In this document: positions 42,347 to 51,314 of the stretch, in pieces | Layout: the number at the start of each line of letters is the position of its first letter | How positions within the stretch are numbered: the first letter of the stretch is position 1 | Source of the DNA: an uncultured Pluralibacter sp. | GTDB taxonomy: Bacteria > Pseudomonadota > Gammaproteobacteria > Enterobacterales > Enterobacteriaceae | Reading direction: 5' to 3' | NCBI RefSeq assembly: GCF_913775985.1 | Contig: NZ_CAJYMB010000150.1 | Coordinates: 124,001 to 188,000, forward strand | DNA: 64,000 nucleotides | Made by a program: the position numbers and the translations under genes | The notes under the pieces: generated by a model | What the model was told of the DNA's origin: nothing | Seen by the model: only the letters and a program-made list of their open reading frames with translations | Databases searched by the model: none

Positions 42347-42842
42347 GAAAGATGAAGCGAAGGCCCGCCTGAGCATGCTCAATCCGTGGCACCTGCTGGC
42401 AACCGGCTTCGGCAGCGGACTCAGTCCCATCGTGCCGGGCACTGTCGGTTCTCTGGCGGCCATCCCGTTCTGGTACCTGATGACTTTTCTGCCGCTGCAG
42501 ATCTACTACCTCGTGGTGCTGCTCGGAATTTGTATCGGCGTGTACCTCTGCCACCGTACTGCCAAAGATATGGGTACGCACGATCACGGCAGCATCGTCT
42601 GGGACGAGTTTATCGGCATGTGGATAACCCTGATGGCCATCCCGAGCGAAGACTGGCAGTGGGTGCTGGTTGGATTCATTATTTTCCGCATTTTCGATAT
42701 GTGGAAACCGTGGCCGATCCGCTGGTTTGACCGCAATGTGCACGGCGGAATGGGGATTATGGTGGATGATATCGTGGCCGGTGTTATCTCTGCCGGGGTG
42801 CTGTATTTGATTGGCAACCACTGGCCGATGGGCATTATCTAA
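42339..42842 (+). CDS. pgpA: Phosphatidylglycerophosphatase A
   Basis: An inner-membrane phosphatase that makes phosphatidylglycerol from PGP. Blocks [49 protein letters not shown] and [25 protein letters not shown] match E. coli PgpA (172 residues). No ATG exists at the conserved start. As I recall E. coli begins ATG-ACC-ATT-TTG; here the first triplet is ACG, leaving ATT (42336) or TTG (42339) behind AAGGGA, or an internal ATG at 42375. The TTG is used here and gives 167 residues. Confidence 0.93.
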   Translation: MRKKDEAKARLSMLNPWHLLATGFGSGLSPIVPGTVGSLAAIPFWYLMTFLPLQIYYLVVLLGICIGVYLCHRTAKDMGTHDHGSIVWDEFIGMWITLMAIPSEDWQWVLVGFIIFRIFDMWKPWPIRWFDRNVHGGMGIMVDDIVAGVISAGVLYLIGNHWPMGII

Positions 42843-42847
42843 ACCTC

Positions 42848-42880
42848 AGTCGGGCGGCATCTGCCGCCCGACTTGTCTTT
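42848..42880 (+). terminator. Terminator of thiL-pgpA
   Basis: AGTCGGGCGGCA and TGCCGCCCGACT form a perfect 12-bp stem with a 2-nt loop, then TGTCTTT. Confidence 0.75.
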
Positions 42881-43849
42881 ACGGCGCGACGCGCACCACC
42901 AGCTTGCCGGTAAAGTCCCGGTGCTGGAGGCGGTGCAGCGCTTCGGCCAGCCTGTCGTAATCGTAGGTAATAATCGTCTCTTTCTGCAGCGATCCCTCTT
43001 CCAGCTGCGCCAGCAGCCGCTCGCCGTCCGCCGTCAGGCGTCGCCAGTCTGTATCATCGCCCCACGCGTGCAGCGCCGCCAGCGCCACTTCATGAAACGA
43101 GAAAGACTGGGCAAAGGGTTCGTTAGGCCAGCGCTCGGGCCGCCCCAGCACCGCCACAAAATGGCCGTTGGCCCGCAGGCTGGGGGTTAGCCAGCGGTAG
43201 CTCTCGGGGCTTGAGGTATCAATAATCACCTCGTATTTCTCGTCGGCTTCCCAGCCTTCAGTTGCCTGCGGCGTTGTGTAGCAGCGGCGGGCGCCGAGGG
43301 AGCCGAGCAGCGGATGGTGGCGCTCGCCGCTGAGGATATCGACAATAAAGCCGCGCTGGCGCGCCATCTGCAGCAGCAAGATGCCCACCGAGCCGCCGGC
43401 GCCGCTAATCAGCATGCGGCTGCCCGGGCGAAAAGGTACCTTTTCCAGCGCCTGCCAGGCGGTCAGGCCGGGGCAGGGGAAAGCCGCGGCGCTGACGCTG
43501 TCCAGATTGGGCGGGATGCGCATTAGCGCCCGCGCCTGCAGGTGGCTGTACTGCGCGAAGCTGCCGGTATGACGAAGATCCTGATGCCACGCGACCCGCT
43601 GCCCAATCCACGCTTCAGATACCCCCTCGCCCACAGCCACTACCCGACCCGACCCGCGCCGTCGACGCCCGGCACGTCGCCGCCTTTTATCTCCAGCAGC
43701 TTCCAGTCCACCGGATTGAGGCCGATAGCCTCCAGCCGGACGACAACGTCTCCGGGCGCGGGCGGGGTGCTGGTGACCGTTTCCTGGCGCAGGCCGTGCG
43801 GCAGCTCGCCGCCGTGCCAGATCCAGGCGCTATAACGTTCGGGTATCAT
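42879..43849 (-). pseudogene. Zinc-type alcohol dehydrogenase/quinone reductase-like gene, frameshifted
   Basis: A medium-chain dehydrogenase broken in two. The ATG at 43849 (AGGAG six bases upstream) opens 69 codons ending ...GGDVPGVDGAGRVG-stop. The rest continues in another frame from 43640 (MAVGEGVSEAWIGQRVAWHQ) with the Rossmann motif ISGAGGSVGILLLQMA, and ends FTGKLVVRVAP. Together they give about 320 residues, the family length, without the structural zinc lobe. The break lies in three tandem copies of a pentamer (GGGTC, GGGTC, GGGTA); removing one copy restores GAGRVVAVGEG. The stop and the second start overlap as TAGTG. It is convergent with pgpA and in the same direction as yajO. 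Confidence 0.85.
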
Positions 43850-43956
43850 GTTCTCTCCTGAGTGTGTTTCGAATGAAAGTGAAAATGTTAGCGCAGCCGC
43901 CAGAGGAAGTGAACCCGCACGCGGCGGTTGCGGCGGGTTAAGCACAAAGCGGGACG

Positions 43957-44931
43957 TTATTTAAAGCCTACAGTGGGGTGCGGCTGGTAAGGGGTTTCCA
44001 GCTCGGCTATCTGTTCTGGTGTCAGGGTGAGGTTTACTGATTGCAGCAGATCGTTCAGCTGTGCTTCCCGCGAGCTGCCGATAATGGGGGCCGCCACGCC
44101 GCGCTTGCCGAGCAGCCAGGCCAGCGCCACCTGCGCGCGGGTGGCGTTAAGCTCTTCCGCCACGCCGGCCAGCCGCTCGGCGATTTGCGCATCGTTCTCT
44201 TCAGTAGTGCTGTAGAGGGTTTTGCCAAATTCATCGGAGACAACGCGGGCGGTGGTTTCTCCCCACGGGCGCGTCAGGCGACCGCGCGCCAGCGGGCTCC
44301 AGGGGATCACCGCCACCTCTTCCTGCCAGCACAGCGGCAGCATTTCCCGCTCCTCTTCGCGATAGATAAGATTGTAGTGATCCTGCATGGTGACGAAGCG
44401 CGCCCAGCCGTGCTGCTTCTGCAGCGCCAGCGCCTGCGCAAACTGCGACGGGTGCATCGAGGAGGCGCCGATATAGCGTGCCTTACCGGATTTCACTACA
44501 TCGTTGAGCGCTTCGAGAGTTTCTTCAATGGGCGTATCGTAATCCCAGCGGTGGATTTGCAGAAGATCGACATACTCCATGTTCAGGCGCCGCAGGCTGT
44601 CGTCAATGGAGCGCAGAATTTGCGGGCGGGAGAGGCCCTGGGGGAGATCCTGCGTCTGGTGATAAACCTTGGTAGCCACCACTATCTCGTCGCGGCGGGC
44701 AAAGTCGCGCAGCGCGCGCCCGACGATCTCTTCGCTACTGCCGTCGGAGTAGCTGTTGGCGGTGTCGAAAAAGTTAATGCCGCCCTCGATAGCCTGCTTG
44801 ATCAGCGGGCGGCTGCTCTCTTCGGGCAGCGTCCAGGCGTGATTGCCGCGATCCGGCTCGCCGAAGGTCATACAGCCCAGGCAAAGGCGAGAGATTCGAA
44901 GGTCGGTGGTGCCTAATGTTGTGTACTGCAT
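43957..44931 (-). CDS. yajO: Aldo/keto reductase YajO (1-deoxyxylulose-5-phosphate synthase YajO)
   Basis: An NADPH-type aldo/keto reductase barrel of 324 residues, as in E. coli YajO, which has been linked to thiamine/DXP metabolism. Motifs are RLCLGCMTFGEPDRGNHAW, the catalytic tyrosine region GGINFFDTANSYSDGSSEEIVG, the lysine in IVVATKVYHQ, and YVDLLQIHRWDYDTPIEETL. Last gene of xseB-ispA-dxs-yajO. Its AGGAG ribosome binding site is inside the 3' arm of a 12-bp perfect stem between dxs and this gene, so its translation may be restricted. Confidence 0.95.
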   Translation of the reverse strand: MQYTTLGTTDLRISRLCLGCMTFGEPDRGNHAWTLPEESSRPLIKQAIEGGINFFDTANSYSDGSSEEIVGRALRDFARRDEIVVATKVYHQTQDLPQGLSRPQILRSIDDSLRRLNMEYVDLLQIHRWDYDTPIEETLEALNDVVKSGKARYIGASSMHPSQFAQALALQKQHGWARFVTMQDHYNLIYREEEREMLPLCWQEEVAVIPWSPLARGRLTRPWGETTARVVSDEFGKTLYSTTEENDAQIAERLAGVAEELNATRAQVALAWLLGKRGVAAPIIGSSREAQLNDLLQSVNLTLTPEQIAELETPYQPHPTVGFK

Positions 44932-44938
44932 GGGGCTA

Positions 44939-44977
44939 GCTCCTGCTATGAGTTATTTCTTTAAGCATAGCAGGAGC
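44939..44977 (-). promoter_or_regulatory. Stem-loop that buries the yajO ribosome binding site
   Basis: GCTCCTGCTATG (44977-44966 on the minus strand) and CATAGCAGGAGC (44950-44939) are perfect 12-bp complements around a 15-nt AT-rich loop. AGGAG of the 3' arm is eight bases from the yajO ATG. The stem starts 10 nt after the dxs stop. Confidence 0.75.
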
Positions 44978-44987
44978 GGAGAGGTCG

Positions 44988-46850
44988 TCAGGCAAGCCAG
45001 TCGGTGATGCGGGCTTCAATGCCGGCGGCGTCGAGACCAATATCGGCGCGCGCCTCTTCCTGAGTGCCCTGCGGGATGAAGATGTCCGGCAGGCCAATGT
45101 TCAGTACCGGAACCGGCCTGCGGTTGGCCATCAGCACTTCATTGACGCCGCTGCCCGCGCCGCCCATGACGGCGTTCTCTTCGAGGGTGACCAGCGATTC
45201 GTGGCTGGCGGCCATTTCCAGGATCAGCGCCTCGTCGAGCGGCTTAACAAAGCGCATATCCACCAGCGTAGCGTTGAGTTTATCTGCCACCACGGCAGCA
45301 TCTGCCAGCAGCGTACCGAAGCACAAAATAGCCACTTTTTCGCCGCGGCGCTTCACCACGCCTTTGCCAATCGGCAAGGACGCCAGCGGTTCCAGCGCGG
45401 CGCCGGTGCCGGTTCCGCGCGGATAGCGCACGGCGCTCGGGCCGTCGCTGTAGTGGTAGCCGGTATAGAGCATCTGGCGACACTCGTTCTCATCGCTCGG
45501 GGTCATGATCACTAAATCAGGGACGCAGCGCAGGAACGAGAGATCGAACGCGCCCTGGTGAGTTTGTCCATCGGCACCCACGATACCGGCGCGATCGATA
45601 GCAAACAGCACCGGCAGCTTCTGGATCGCCACGTCGTGAATCACCTGATCGTAGGCGCGCTGCAGGAAGGTGGAGTATATCGCCACGACCGGCTTATAGC
45701 CGCCAATCGCCAGGCCGGCGGCAAAGGTCACTGCGTGCTGTTCGGCGATGGCCACGTCGAAATACTGGTTTGGGTACTGTTTTGAAAACTCCACCATGCC
45801 CGAGCCTTCGCGCATGGCGGGCGTTACCGCCATCAGGTGCTCATCTGCCGCCGCGGTTTCACACAGCCAGTCGCCGAAAATCTTTGAATAGCTCGGCAGA
45901 CCGCCGCTGCTCTTGGGCAGTACGCCGCTGGTGTAGTCAAACTTCGGCACCGCGTGGAAGGTGATCGGGTCTTTCTCCGCCGGCTCATAGCCGCGGCCCT
46001 TTTTAGTCATGATGTGCAGGAACTGCGGTCCTTTCAGGTCCCGCATGTTCTTCAGGGTATTCACCAGACCGAGAACGTCGTGGCCGTCAACCGGGCCAAT
46101 ATAGTTAAAGCCCAGCTCCTCGAACAGCGTGCCGGGTACTACCATACCTTTGATGTGCTCTTCCGTGCGCTTGAGCAGCTCTTTGATCGGCGGCACGCCG
46201 GAAAAGACCTTCTTGCCTCCTTCGCGCAGGGAGGAGTAGAGCTTGCCGGAAAGCAGCTGCGCCAGGTGATTATTCAGCGCGCCGACGTTTTCCGAAATCG
46301 ACATTTCGTTGTCATTAAGCACCACCAGAATATCGGGACGAATGTCGCCGGCGTGGTTCATCGCTTCGAAAGCCATCCCGGCGGTGATCGCACCATCGCC
46401 AATCACGCACACCGTGCGGCGCTGCTTGTCCTCTTTTTCGGCGGCGACGGCGATGCCGATCCCGGCGGAAATCGAGGTCGACGAGTGGCCGACGCTCAGC
46501 ACGTCATATTCGCTCTCGCCGCGCCACGGAAACGGATGCAGCCCGCCTTTCTGGCGGATAGTGCCAATACGGTCCCGGCGTCCGGTCAGAATTTTGTGCG
46601 GATAGGCCTGGTGGCCCACGTCCCAGATCAGCTGATCGAAGGGCGTGTTGTAGACGTAGTGAAGCGCCACGGTCAGCTCTACCGTGCCAAGCCCGGAGGC
46701 GAAATGTCCGCTGGAGCGGCTGACACTGTCCAGCAGGTAGCGGCGCAGCTCGTCGCACAGTTTCGGCAGACTTTCTTTAGGCAGCTGGCGCAGCTCCTGG
46801 GCGGATTCTACCAGCGCCAGGGTCGGGTATTTGGCAATATCAAAACTCAT
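44988..46850 (-). CDS. dxs: 1-deoxy-D-xylulose-5-phosphate synthase
   Basis: The first enzyme of the MEP isoprenoid pathway, which also feeds thiamine and pyridoxal. The 620 residues equal E. coli Dxs. It is a thiamine-diphosphate enzyme with the cofactor motif [20 protein letters not shown]...LNDNEMSIS, the transketolase-type segment [18 protein letters not shown] and [22 protein letters not shown]. It lies 21 bp after ispA in the same operon, so precursor supply and prenyl transfer are co-expressed. Confidence 0.98.
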   Translation of the reverse strand: MSFDIAKYPTLALVESAQELRQLPKESLPKLCDELRRYLLDSVSRSSGHFASGLGTVELTVALHYVYNTPFDQLIWDVGHQAYPHKILTGRRDRIGTIRQKGGLHPFPWRGESEYDVLSVGHSSTSISAGIGIAVAAEKEDKQRRTVCVIGDGAITAGMAFEAMNHAGDIRPDILVVLNDNEMSISENVGALNNHLAQLLSGKLYSSLREGGKKVFSGVPPIKELLKRTEEHIKGMVVPGTLFEELGFNYIGPVDGHDVLGLVNTLKNMRDLKGPQFLHIMTKKGRGYEPAEKDPITFHAVPKFDYTSGVLPKSSGGLPSYSKIFGDWLCETAAADEHLMAVTPAMREGSGMVEFSKQYPNQYFDVAIAEQHAVTFAAGLAIGGYKPVVAIYSTFLQRAYDQVIHDVAIQKLPVLFAIDRAGIVGADGQTHQGAFDLSFLRCVPDLVIMTPSDENECRQMLYTGYHYSDGPSAVRYPRGTGTGAALEPLASLPIGKGVVKRRGEKVAILCFGTLLADAAVVADKLNATLVDMRFVKPLDEALILEMAASHESLVTLEENAVMGGAGSGVNEVLMANRRPVPVLNIGLPDIFIPQGTQEEARADIGLDAAGIEARITDWLA

Positions 46851-46871
46851 CAGAGACTCGTCAAAGGTATT

Positions 46872-47771
46872 CTATTTATTACGCTGAATTATGTAGTTCG
46901 CCAGCGCTTCGAGGGCCGTGGTATCCAGAGACTGGGCGGCTAGCTGGGCCATGGCCCGGTGCGCGTCGTCAATCAAATCACGGGCTTTTATTTGGGCTTG
47001 CTCAAGGCCCAGCAGGGCAGGATAGGTGCTTTTACCAAGCTGCTGATCGGCACCCTGGCGCTTGCCAAGCGTTGCAGTATCCCCTACCACATCCAGGATG
47101 TCATCCTGTACCTGAAAGGCCAGGCCGATGCTCTGCGCGTATCTGTCCAGCACCGGCAGCGCGGCGCGGCCTTTCTCGCCGGCGCTGAGCGCGCCCAGGC
47201 GTACCGCCGCGCGGATCAGCGCGCCGGTTTTATGGCGGTGAATGCGCTCAAGGTCGGTCAGACTCACCTGCTGCCCTTCGGCCTGCAGATCCAACGCCTG
47301 CCCGCCGCACATGCCCGCCACGCCGCTGGCCTGGGCCAGCTCGGTAATCATGGCGAGGCGATCTTTGTCCGACACTTCCGTCATTGGCGCTTCGCTGAGT
47401 ATCGTAAATGCCAGCGTTTGCAGAGCATCTCCGGCGAGAATGGCGTTAGCTTCACCGTACTTGATATGGCAGGTCGGCTGGCCGCGGCGCAGATCGTCAT
47501 CGTCCATCGCCGGGAGATCGTCGTGGATCAGCGAATAGGCGTGAATGCACTCAACGGCGGCAGCGGGCGCATCCAGCGTGCCCGGGCTGACGTTGAACAT
47601 CTGCCCGGTAGCGTACACCAGAAACGGCCGCAGGCGTTTGCCGCCCAATAGTGCGCCGTAGTGCATGGCTTCAACCAGCGGAGTGTTCTGAAAGGGCTGC
47701 GGATCGATAAAGTGGCGCAGCGCCGCGTTGGCCCGCTCGACGCAGGCCTGGAGCTGTTCGGCAAACTCCAT
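46872..47771 (-). CDS. ispA: Farnesyl diphosphate synthase
   Basis: This condenses IPP with DMAPP/GPP to farnesyl diphosphate. The 299 residues match E. coli IspA. The first aspartate-rich motif is in SLIHDDLPAMDDDDLRRGQPT and the second in FQVQDDILDVVGDTATLGK; GGKRLRPFLVYATG binds pyrophosphate. Its ATG directly follows the xseB stop codon (TAA-ATG), which indicates translational coupling. Confidence 0.98.
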   Translation of the reverse strand: MEFAEQLQACVERANAALRHFIDPQPFQNTPLVEAMHYGALLGGKRLRPFLVYATGQMFNVSPGTLDAPAAAVECIHAYSLIHDDLPAMDDDDLRRGQPTCHIKYGEANAILAGDALQTLAFTILSEAPMTEVSDKDRLAMITELAQASGVAGMCGGQALDLQAEGQQVSLTDLERIHRHKTGALIRAAVRLGALSAGEKGRAALPVLDRYAQSIGLAFQVQDDILDVVGDTATLGKRQGADQQLGKSTYPALLGLEQAQIKARDLIDDAHRAMAQLAAQSLDTTALEALANYIIQRNK

Positions 47772-48014
47772 TTATTCAGCGTCCGGTGCGAAAGGCGTCA
47801 GCGGCGCGTCTTCGCTGTCGGCCAACAGGATCTGCACCCGCTGTTCTGCCTGCTGCAGTTTTTGCTGCCCCTGGCGGGCGAGCTGGACGCCGCGCTCAAA
47901 TTCCCCCAGCGCCTCTTCCAGCGGAAGATCGCCATTTTCCAGGCGGGATACTATTTGCTCAAGCTCGGTCAGGGCATTTTCGAAGCTGGCTGGCGCTTCA
48001 TTTTTCTTTGGCAT
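47772..48014 (-). CDS. xseB: Exodeoxyribonuclease VII small subunit
   Basis: The small subunit of ExoVII, which degrades single-stranded DNA. The start [22 protein letters not shown] gives 80 residues, as in E. coli; a start six codons earlier is not conserved. [37 protein letters not shown] is the family helix pair. The large subunit xseA is elsewhere. First gene of its operon, divergent from thiI across about 200 bp. Confidence 0.96.
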   Translation of the reverse strand: MPKKNEAPASFENALTELEQIVSRLENGDLPLEEALGEFERGVQLARQGQQKLQQAEQRVQILLADSEDAPLTPFAPDAE

Positions 48015-48212
48015 AGTGAATATCTGGCTCATGTTGTGTCGCGACCCGCCTATGGTAGCGAAGTCAGGCGGGGAAGCAAATAACGCACAATGGTAACGCG
48101 CAGGCGGGCTGTGATGATGGTATACTCCCGCGCCTGGATGCAGCTGGACTTGTCATGGCTGCAATATTTTTCTCTACAGACCGCTCAGGTCTGCCAACGA
48201 ACCATTGCCGCC

Positions 48213-49661
48213 ATGAAGTTTATCATTAAATTGTTCCCGGAAATCACCATCAAAAGCCAATCTGTGCGGTTGCGCTTTATAAAAATGCTTACCGGGAATA
48301 TCCGCAACGTCCTCAAGCAGTATAGTGAAACCCTGGCCATTGTCCGCCACTGGGACAACATTGAAGTTCGCGCGAAGGACGAAAGCCAGGGCCCGGAGAT
48401 CCGCGATATGCTGACCCGCATTCCCGGCATCCACCACATTCTGGAAGTGGAAGACGTTCCTTTTACCTCACTGCACAATATTTTCGAGCAGACGCTGCCG
48501 CTGTGGCGTGAAGCCCTTGAAGGCAAAACGTTCTGCGTGCGCGTGAAGCGCCGCGGCAAGCACGAATTTACTTCCATTGAAGTGGAACGCTACGTCGGCG
48601 GCGGCCTGAATCAGCATATTGAAACTGCCCGCGTGAAGCTGAACCATCCGGATATCACGGTCAACCTGGAGATTGAAGACGACAGGCTACTGCTGGTCAA
48701 AGGGCGCTATGAAGGTATCGGCGGCTTCCCTATCGGTACGCAGGAAGATGTGATGTCGCTTATTTCCGGCGGCTTCGACTCCGGCGTTTCCAGCTATATG
48801 CTGATGCGCCGCGGCTGCCGCGTGCACTACTGCTTCTTTAATCTCGGCGGCGCGGCGCACGAAATTGGCGTTCGCCAGGTCGCACACTACCTGTGGAAAC
48901 GCTTTGGCAGCTCGCACCGCGTGCGCTTCGTAGCGATCAATTTTGAACCGGTGGTCGGCGAAATTCTTGAGAAAGTTGAAGATGGCCAGATGGGCGTCGT
49001 CCTCAAGCGCATGATGGTTCGCGCTGCATCGCAGGTCGCCGAGCGTTACGGCGTGCAGGCGCTGGTGACCGGCGAGGCGCTGGGACAGGTTTCCAGCCAG
49101 ACGCTGACCAACCTGCGCCTGATTGATAACGTTTCTGACACCCTGATCCTGCGCCCGCTTATCTCTTACGATAAAGAGCACATTATCGATCTGGCCCGTA
49201 AAATCGGCACCGAAGACTTCGCCCGTACCATGCCGGAATACTGCGGCGTGATTTCTAAAAGCCCGACCATCAAAGCGGTGAAGGCGAAGATCGAAGCAGA
49301 AGAAGCGAATTTCGATTTTGCGCTGCTGGATAAAGTGGTGGCCGAAGCCACAAACGTTGATATTCGCGATATCGCCCAGCAGACCGAGCATGACGTGGTG
49401 GAAGTGGAAACCGTCAGCGGCTTTAGCGCCAACGATGCCATTCTCGACATTCGCTCTATCGACGAACAGGAAGCGAAGCCGCTGAATGTTGACGGCGTTG
49501 AAGTGGTGTCTGTGCCGTTTTACAAACTGAGCACCCAGTTTGGCAACCTCGACCAGAGTAAAACCTGGCTGCTGTGGTGCGAGCGCGGCGTCATGAGCCG
49601 CCTGCAGGCGCTGTATCTGCGCGAGCAGGGCTTTAACAACGTTAAGGTTTATCGTCCTTAA
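48213..49661 (+). CDS. thiI: tRNA 4-thiouridine sulfurtransferase ThiI
   Basis: This adds sulfur at U8 of tRNA and supplies sulfur to the ThiS carrier for thiazole synthesis. The ATG before [21 protein letters not shown] gives 482 residues, as in E. coli. It has an N-terminal ferredoxin-like/THUMP region, the PP-loop [16 protein letters not shown], the conserved [12 protein letters not shown] cysteine, and a C-terminal rhodanese domain with C456 in [10 protein letters not shown]. An upstream in-frame extension is not conserved. Confidence 0.97.
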   Translation: MKFIIKLFPEITIKSQSVRLRFIKMLTGNIRNVLKQYSETLAIVRHWDNIEVRAKDESQGPEIRDMLTRIPGIHHILEVEDVPFTSLHNIFEQTLPLWREALEGKTFCVRVKRRGKHEFTSIEVERYVGGGLNQHIETARVKLNHPDITVNLEIEDDRLLLVKGRYEGIGGFPIGTQEDVMSLISGGFDSGVSSYMLMRRGCRVHYCFFNLGGAAHEIGVRQVAHYLWKRFGSSHRVRFVAINFEPVVGEILEKVEDGQMGVVLKRMMVRAASQVAERYGVQALVTGEALGQVSSQTLTNLRLIDNVSDTLILRPLISYDKEHIIDLARKIGTEDFARTMPEYCGVISKSPTIKAVKAKIEAEEANFDFALLDKVVAEATNVDIRDIAQQTEHDVVEVETVSGFSANDAILDIRSIDEQEAKPLNVDGVEVVSVPFYKLSTQFGNLDQSKTWLLWCERGVMSRLQALYLREQGFNNVKVYRP

Positions 49662-49667
49662 TGCTTT

Positions 49668-49689
49668 CGCGCCGCCTTCCGGCGGCGCG
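49668..49689 (+). terminator. Hairpin after thiI
   Basis: CGCGCCGCC and GGCGGCGCG form a perfect 9-bp stem with loop TTCC, just after the stop codon. It has no T-run, so it may stabilise the 3' end or act as a weak terminator. Confidence 0.4.
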
Positions 49690-49787
49690 GACTAATCCCG
49701 CATTTCTGCCACGAAAGACTAAGCATTCCCCGCAACAGGCATTAAAATCGTTGCTAATTGTTATTGCGCAACAGGCGAAGGTAACTA

Positions 49788-50438
49788 ATGGTATCCCGGC
49801 AGCAAAAAGAAGAGTTTGAACAGTGGTGGGCAACGGAAGGCGACTGGGTTGAAGAACCGAACCAGCGCCGCAACGGAATGAGCGGCGTTCAGCGTATCGA
49901 GCGCGACGGCAAGGTGCTGTATGTCAAACGCATGACGCACCACCTGTTTCACTCCCTTCGCTACCCCTTTGGCCGCCCGACTATCGTGCGCGAGATTCAG
50001 GTAATTAACGAGCTGGAAAAAGCCGGCGTGATCGTGCCGAAAATCGTGTACGGCAGGGCGATGAAATTCAACGGCGAATGGCGCGCGCTGCTGGTGACCG
50101 AAGATATGGACGGCTTTATCTGCATCGCCGACTGGTATCAGCAGCATCAGCAAAATCCGTTCCCCGACGCCCAGCGCGAGGGCATGCTGCGCGCGGTAGC
50201 GAAAGCATTCAAAGGGATGCACAGCATTAACCGCCAGCACGGCTGCTGCTACGTGCGCCATATCTACGTTCGCACCGACGGGCAGGAACTGGCGGGCTTC
50301 CTCGATCTGGAGAAGAGCCGCCGTCGCTGGCTACGTAAAAAAGCCATCAGCCACGATTTCCGCCAGCTTGAAAAATACCTCGATCCTATTCCGCGCGCGG
50401 ACTGGGAGAAGGTGAAGAGCTACTATCGGGCACTTTAA
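49788..50438 (+). CDS. inaA: InaA, kinase-fold protein of the lipopolysaccharide kinase family
   Basis: 216 residues, the same as E. coli InaA, with shared blocks WWATEGDWVEEPN, RRNGMSGVQRIER, VKRMTHHLFHSLRYPFGRPTIVREI and MHSINRQHGCCYVRHIYV (catalytic-loop region), then FLDLEKSRRR. It belongs to the WaaP/Kdo-kinase fold; the substrate is unknown, and in E. coli it is induced by weak acids and the MarA/SoxS/Rob regulon. In E. coli the gene is near glpT at about 50 min, so its place next to thiI is unusual. I found no convincing marbox in the 126-bp upstream gap. Confidence 0.9.
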   Translation: MVSRQQKEEFEQWWATEGDWVEEPNQRRNGMSGVQRIERDGKVLYVKRMTHHLFHSLRYPFGRPTIVREIQVINELEKAGVIVPKIVYGRAMKFNGEWRALLVTEDMDGFICIADWYQQHQQNPFPDAQREGMLRAVAKAFKGMHSINRQHGCCYVRHIYVRTDGQELAGFLDLEKSRRRWLRKKAISHDFRQLEKYLDPIPRADWEKVKSYYRAL

Positions 50439-50443
50439 TAATA

Positions 50444-50469
50444 ACGGGCAGCGCCGCGGTGCTGCCCGT
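50444..50469. terminator. Hairpin between convergent inaA and the IclR gene
   Basis: ACGGGCAGC and GCTGCCCGT form a perfect 9-bp stem with an 8-nt loop, just past the inaA stop. There is no T-run. Confidence 0.45.
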
Positions 50470-50490
50470 CATCATCTGGAGCAAGCAGAG

Positions 50491-51168
50491 TCAATTAAGT
50501 TCAAGCTGGGCCAGCATCTGCTGTAGCGCTTTTCCCGTCCGATCTATTTCCGCATCATCCTCGAAAAAACCCATCGCCACGCCAATTGCCACCAGCTGCC
50601 CGTTATGCAGGACCGGACAGGCTACCGACTGCGCGCCGGGGATCCCCTTCGACGGCTTATAGCGTACCGCGTATCCAGGGCGGCGAACGCGGTCGCTGTC
50701 CGGGCTGATCTGCGCGGCACCTTCGACGTAACACTGATAAATCTGCCCCGCGGCGCTGGCATTGACGGGAACGGGCGTATTGTCCAGGCAGTCGATATCG
50801 ACGTTGCGAAAGCTGCGGTGGTAGTGGCGCAGTATCAGGCCATCGCCCTCGATCAGCACCAGTCCCGTAGAGCAATTCATGGCGTCGCGAAACCGGCGCA
50901 GCGCGCTGTTTATCTGACTGATGAGGGTGCTTTCAGTGCGTCCGGCAAGTTCCGATAGTGTATTGCCGGGGCAGTAATGGCCTTTTTCATCCTGGCGCAG
51001 CATTCCCGTGCGGCACAGTGACACCAGATATTTATGCAGCCGGCTTTTGGAGAGATTACAGCCGGCGGCGATGTCCGTGGCCCGGCAGGGCTGAGTCTGC
51101 GCGACAACAAAATGGAGGATAGTGACGGCGATATCAACGGCGTTAACGCCTTGCTGAGAATGAACCAT
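50491..51168 (-). CDS. IclR-family transcriptional regulator
   Basis: 225 residues from the ATG with AAGGA five bases upstream. The N-terminal winged helix is VDIAVTILHFVVAQTQPCRATDIAAGCNLSKSRLHKYLVSLCRTGMLRQ. The C-terminal effector domain includes TPVPVNASAAGQIYQC and YKPSKGIPGAQSVACPVLHNGQLVAIGVAM. It is divergent from the Dms-like operon and separated by 146 bp, so this operon is the likely target. IclR regulators bind carboxylic or aromatic effectors, so the ligand may indicate the enzyme substrate; this is inference. Confidence 0.88.
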   Translation of the reverse strand: MVHSQQGVNAVDIAVTILHFVVAQTQPCRATDIAAGCNLSKSRLHKYLVSLCRTGMLRQDEKGHYCPGNTLSELAGRTESTLISQINSALRRFRDAMNCSTGLVLIEGDGLILRHYHRSFRNVDIDCLDNTPVPVNASAAGQIYQCYVEGAAQISPDSDRVRRPGYAVRYKPSKGIPGAQSVACPVLHNGQLVAIGVAMGFFEDDAEIDRTGKALQQMLAQLELN

Positions 51169-51246
51169 GATTTTCCTTAACAAAATATCGCGCCAGTATA
51201 TCACCGCGGGCTTGCGCAGACTTGATTACTCCTTTTGAGGTAAGCA

Positions 51247-51260
51247 TTGATCCTTATCAG
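51247..51260 (+). promoter_or_regulatory. FNR box of the Dms-like operon
   Basis: TTGAT-CCTT-ATCAG matches nine of ten positions of the FNR consensus (TTGAT-N4-ATCAA). Its centre is 41-42 bp upstream of the start predicted from TAATTT (51284-51289), the class II activator position. This implies anaerobic induction. Confidence 0.75.
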
Positions 51261-51261
51261 G

Positions 51262-51276
51262 TTCACTTATTGTGAA
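51262..51276 (+). promoter_or_regulatory. Inverted repeat between the FNR box and the -10 element
   Basis: TTCAC-TTATT-GTGAA is a perfect repeat with 5-bp arms in the spacer of the predicted promoter. A protein bound here would block RNA polymerase; the divergent IclR protein is the obvious candidate, but NarL or another factor cannot be excluded. Confidence 0.5.
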
Positions 51277-51314
51277 TGATGGTTAATTTATCGTGTACCT
51301 CATGGAGATAAATT

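Noticed and set aside
45954-46943. A 329-codon open frame antisense to dxs and ispA
   Set aside because: dxs on the other strand is certain; the frame is a by-product of high GC, spans two genes, and encodes no recognisable domain.
49690-49787. MarA/SoxS/Rob box upstream of inaA
   Set aside because: I scanned both strands for GCAC with the spaced RYYAAAY element and found only matches with several mismatches.
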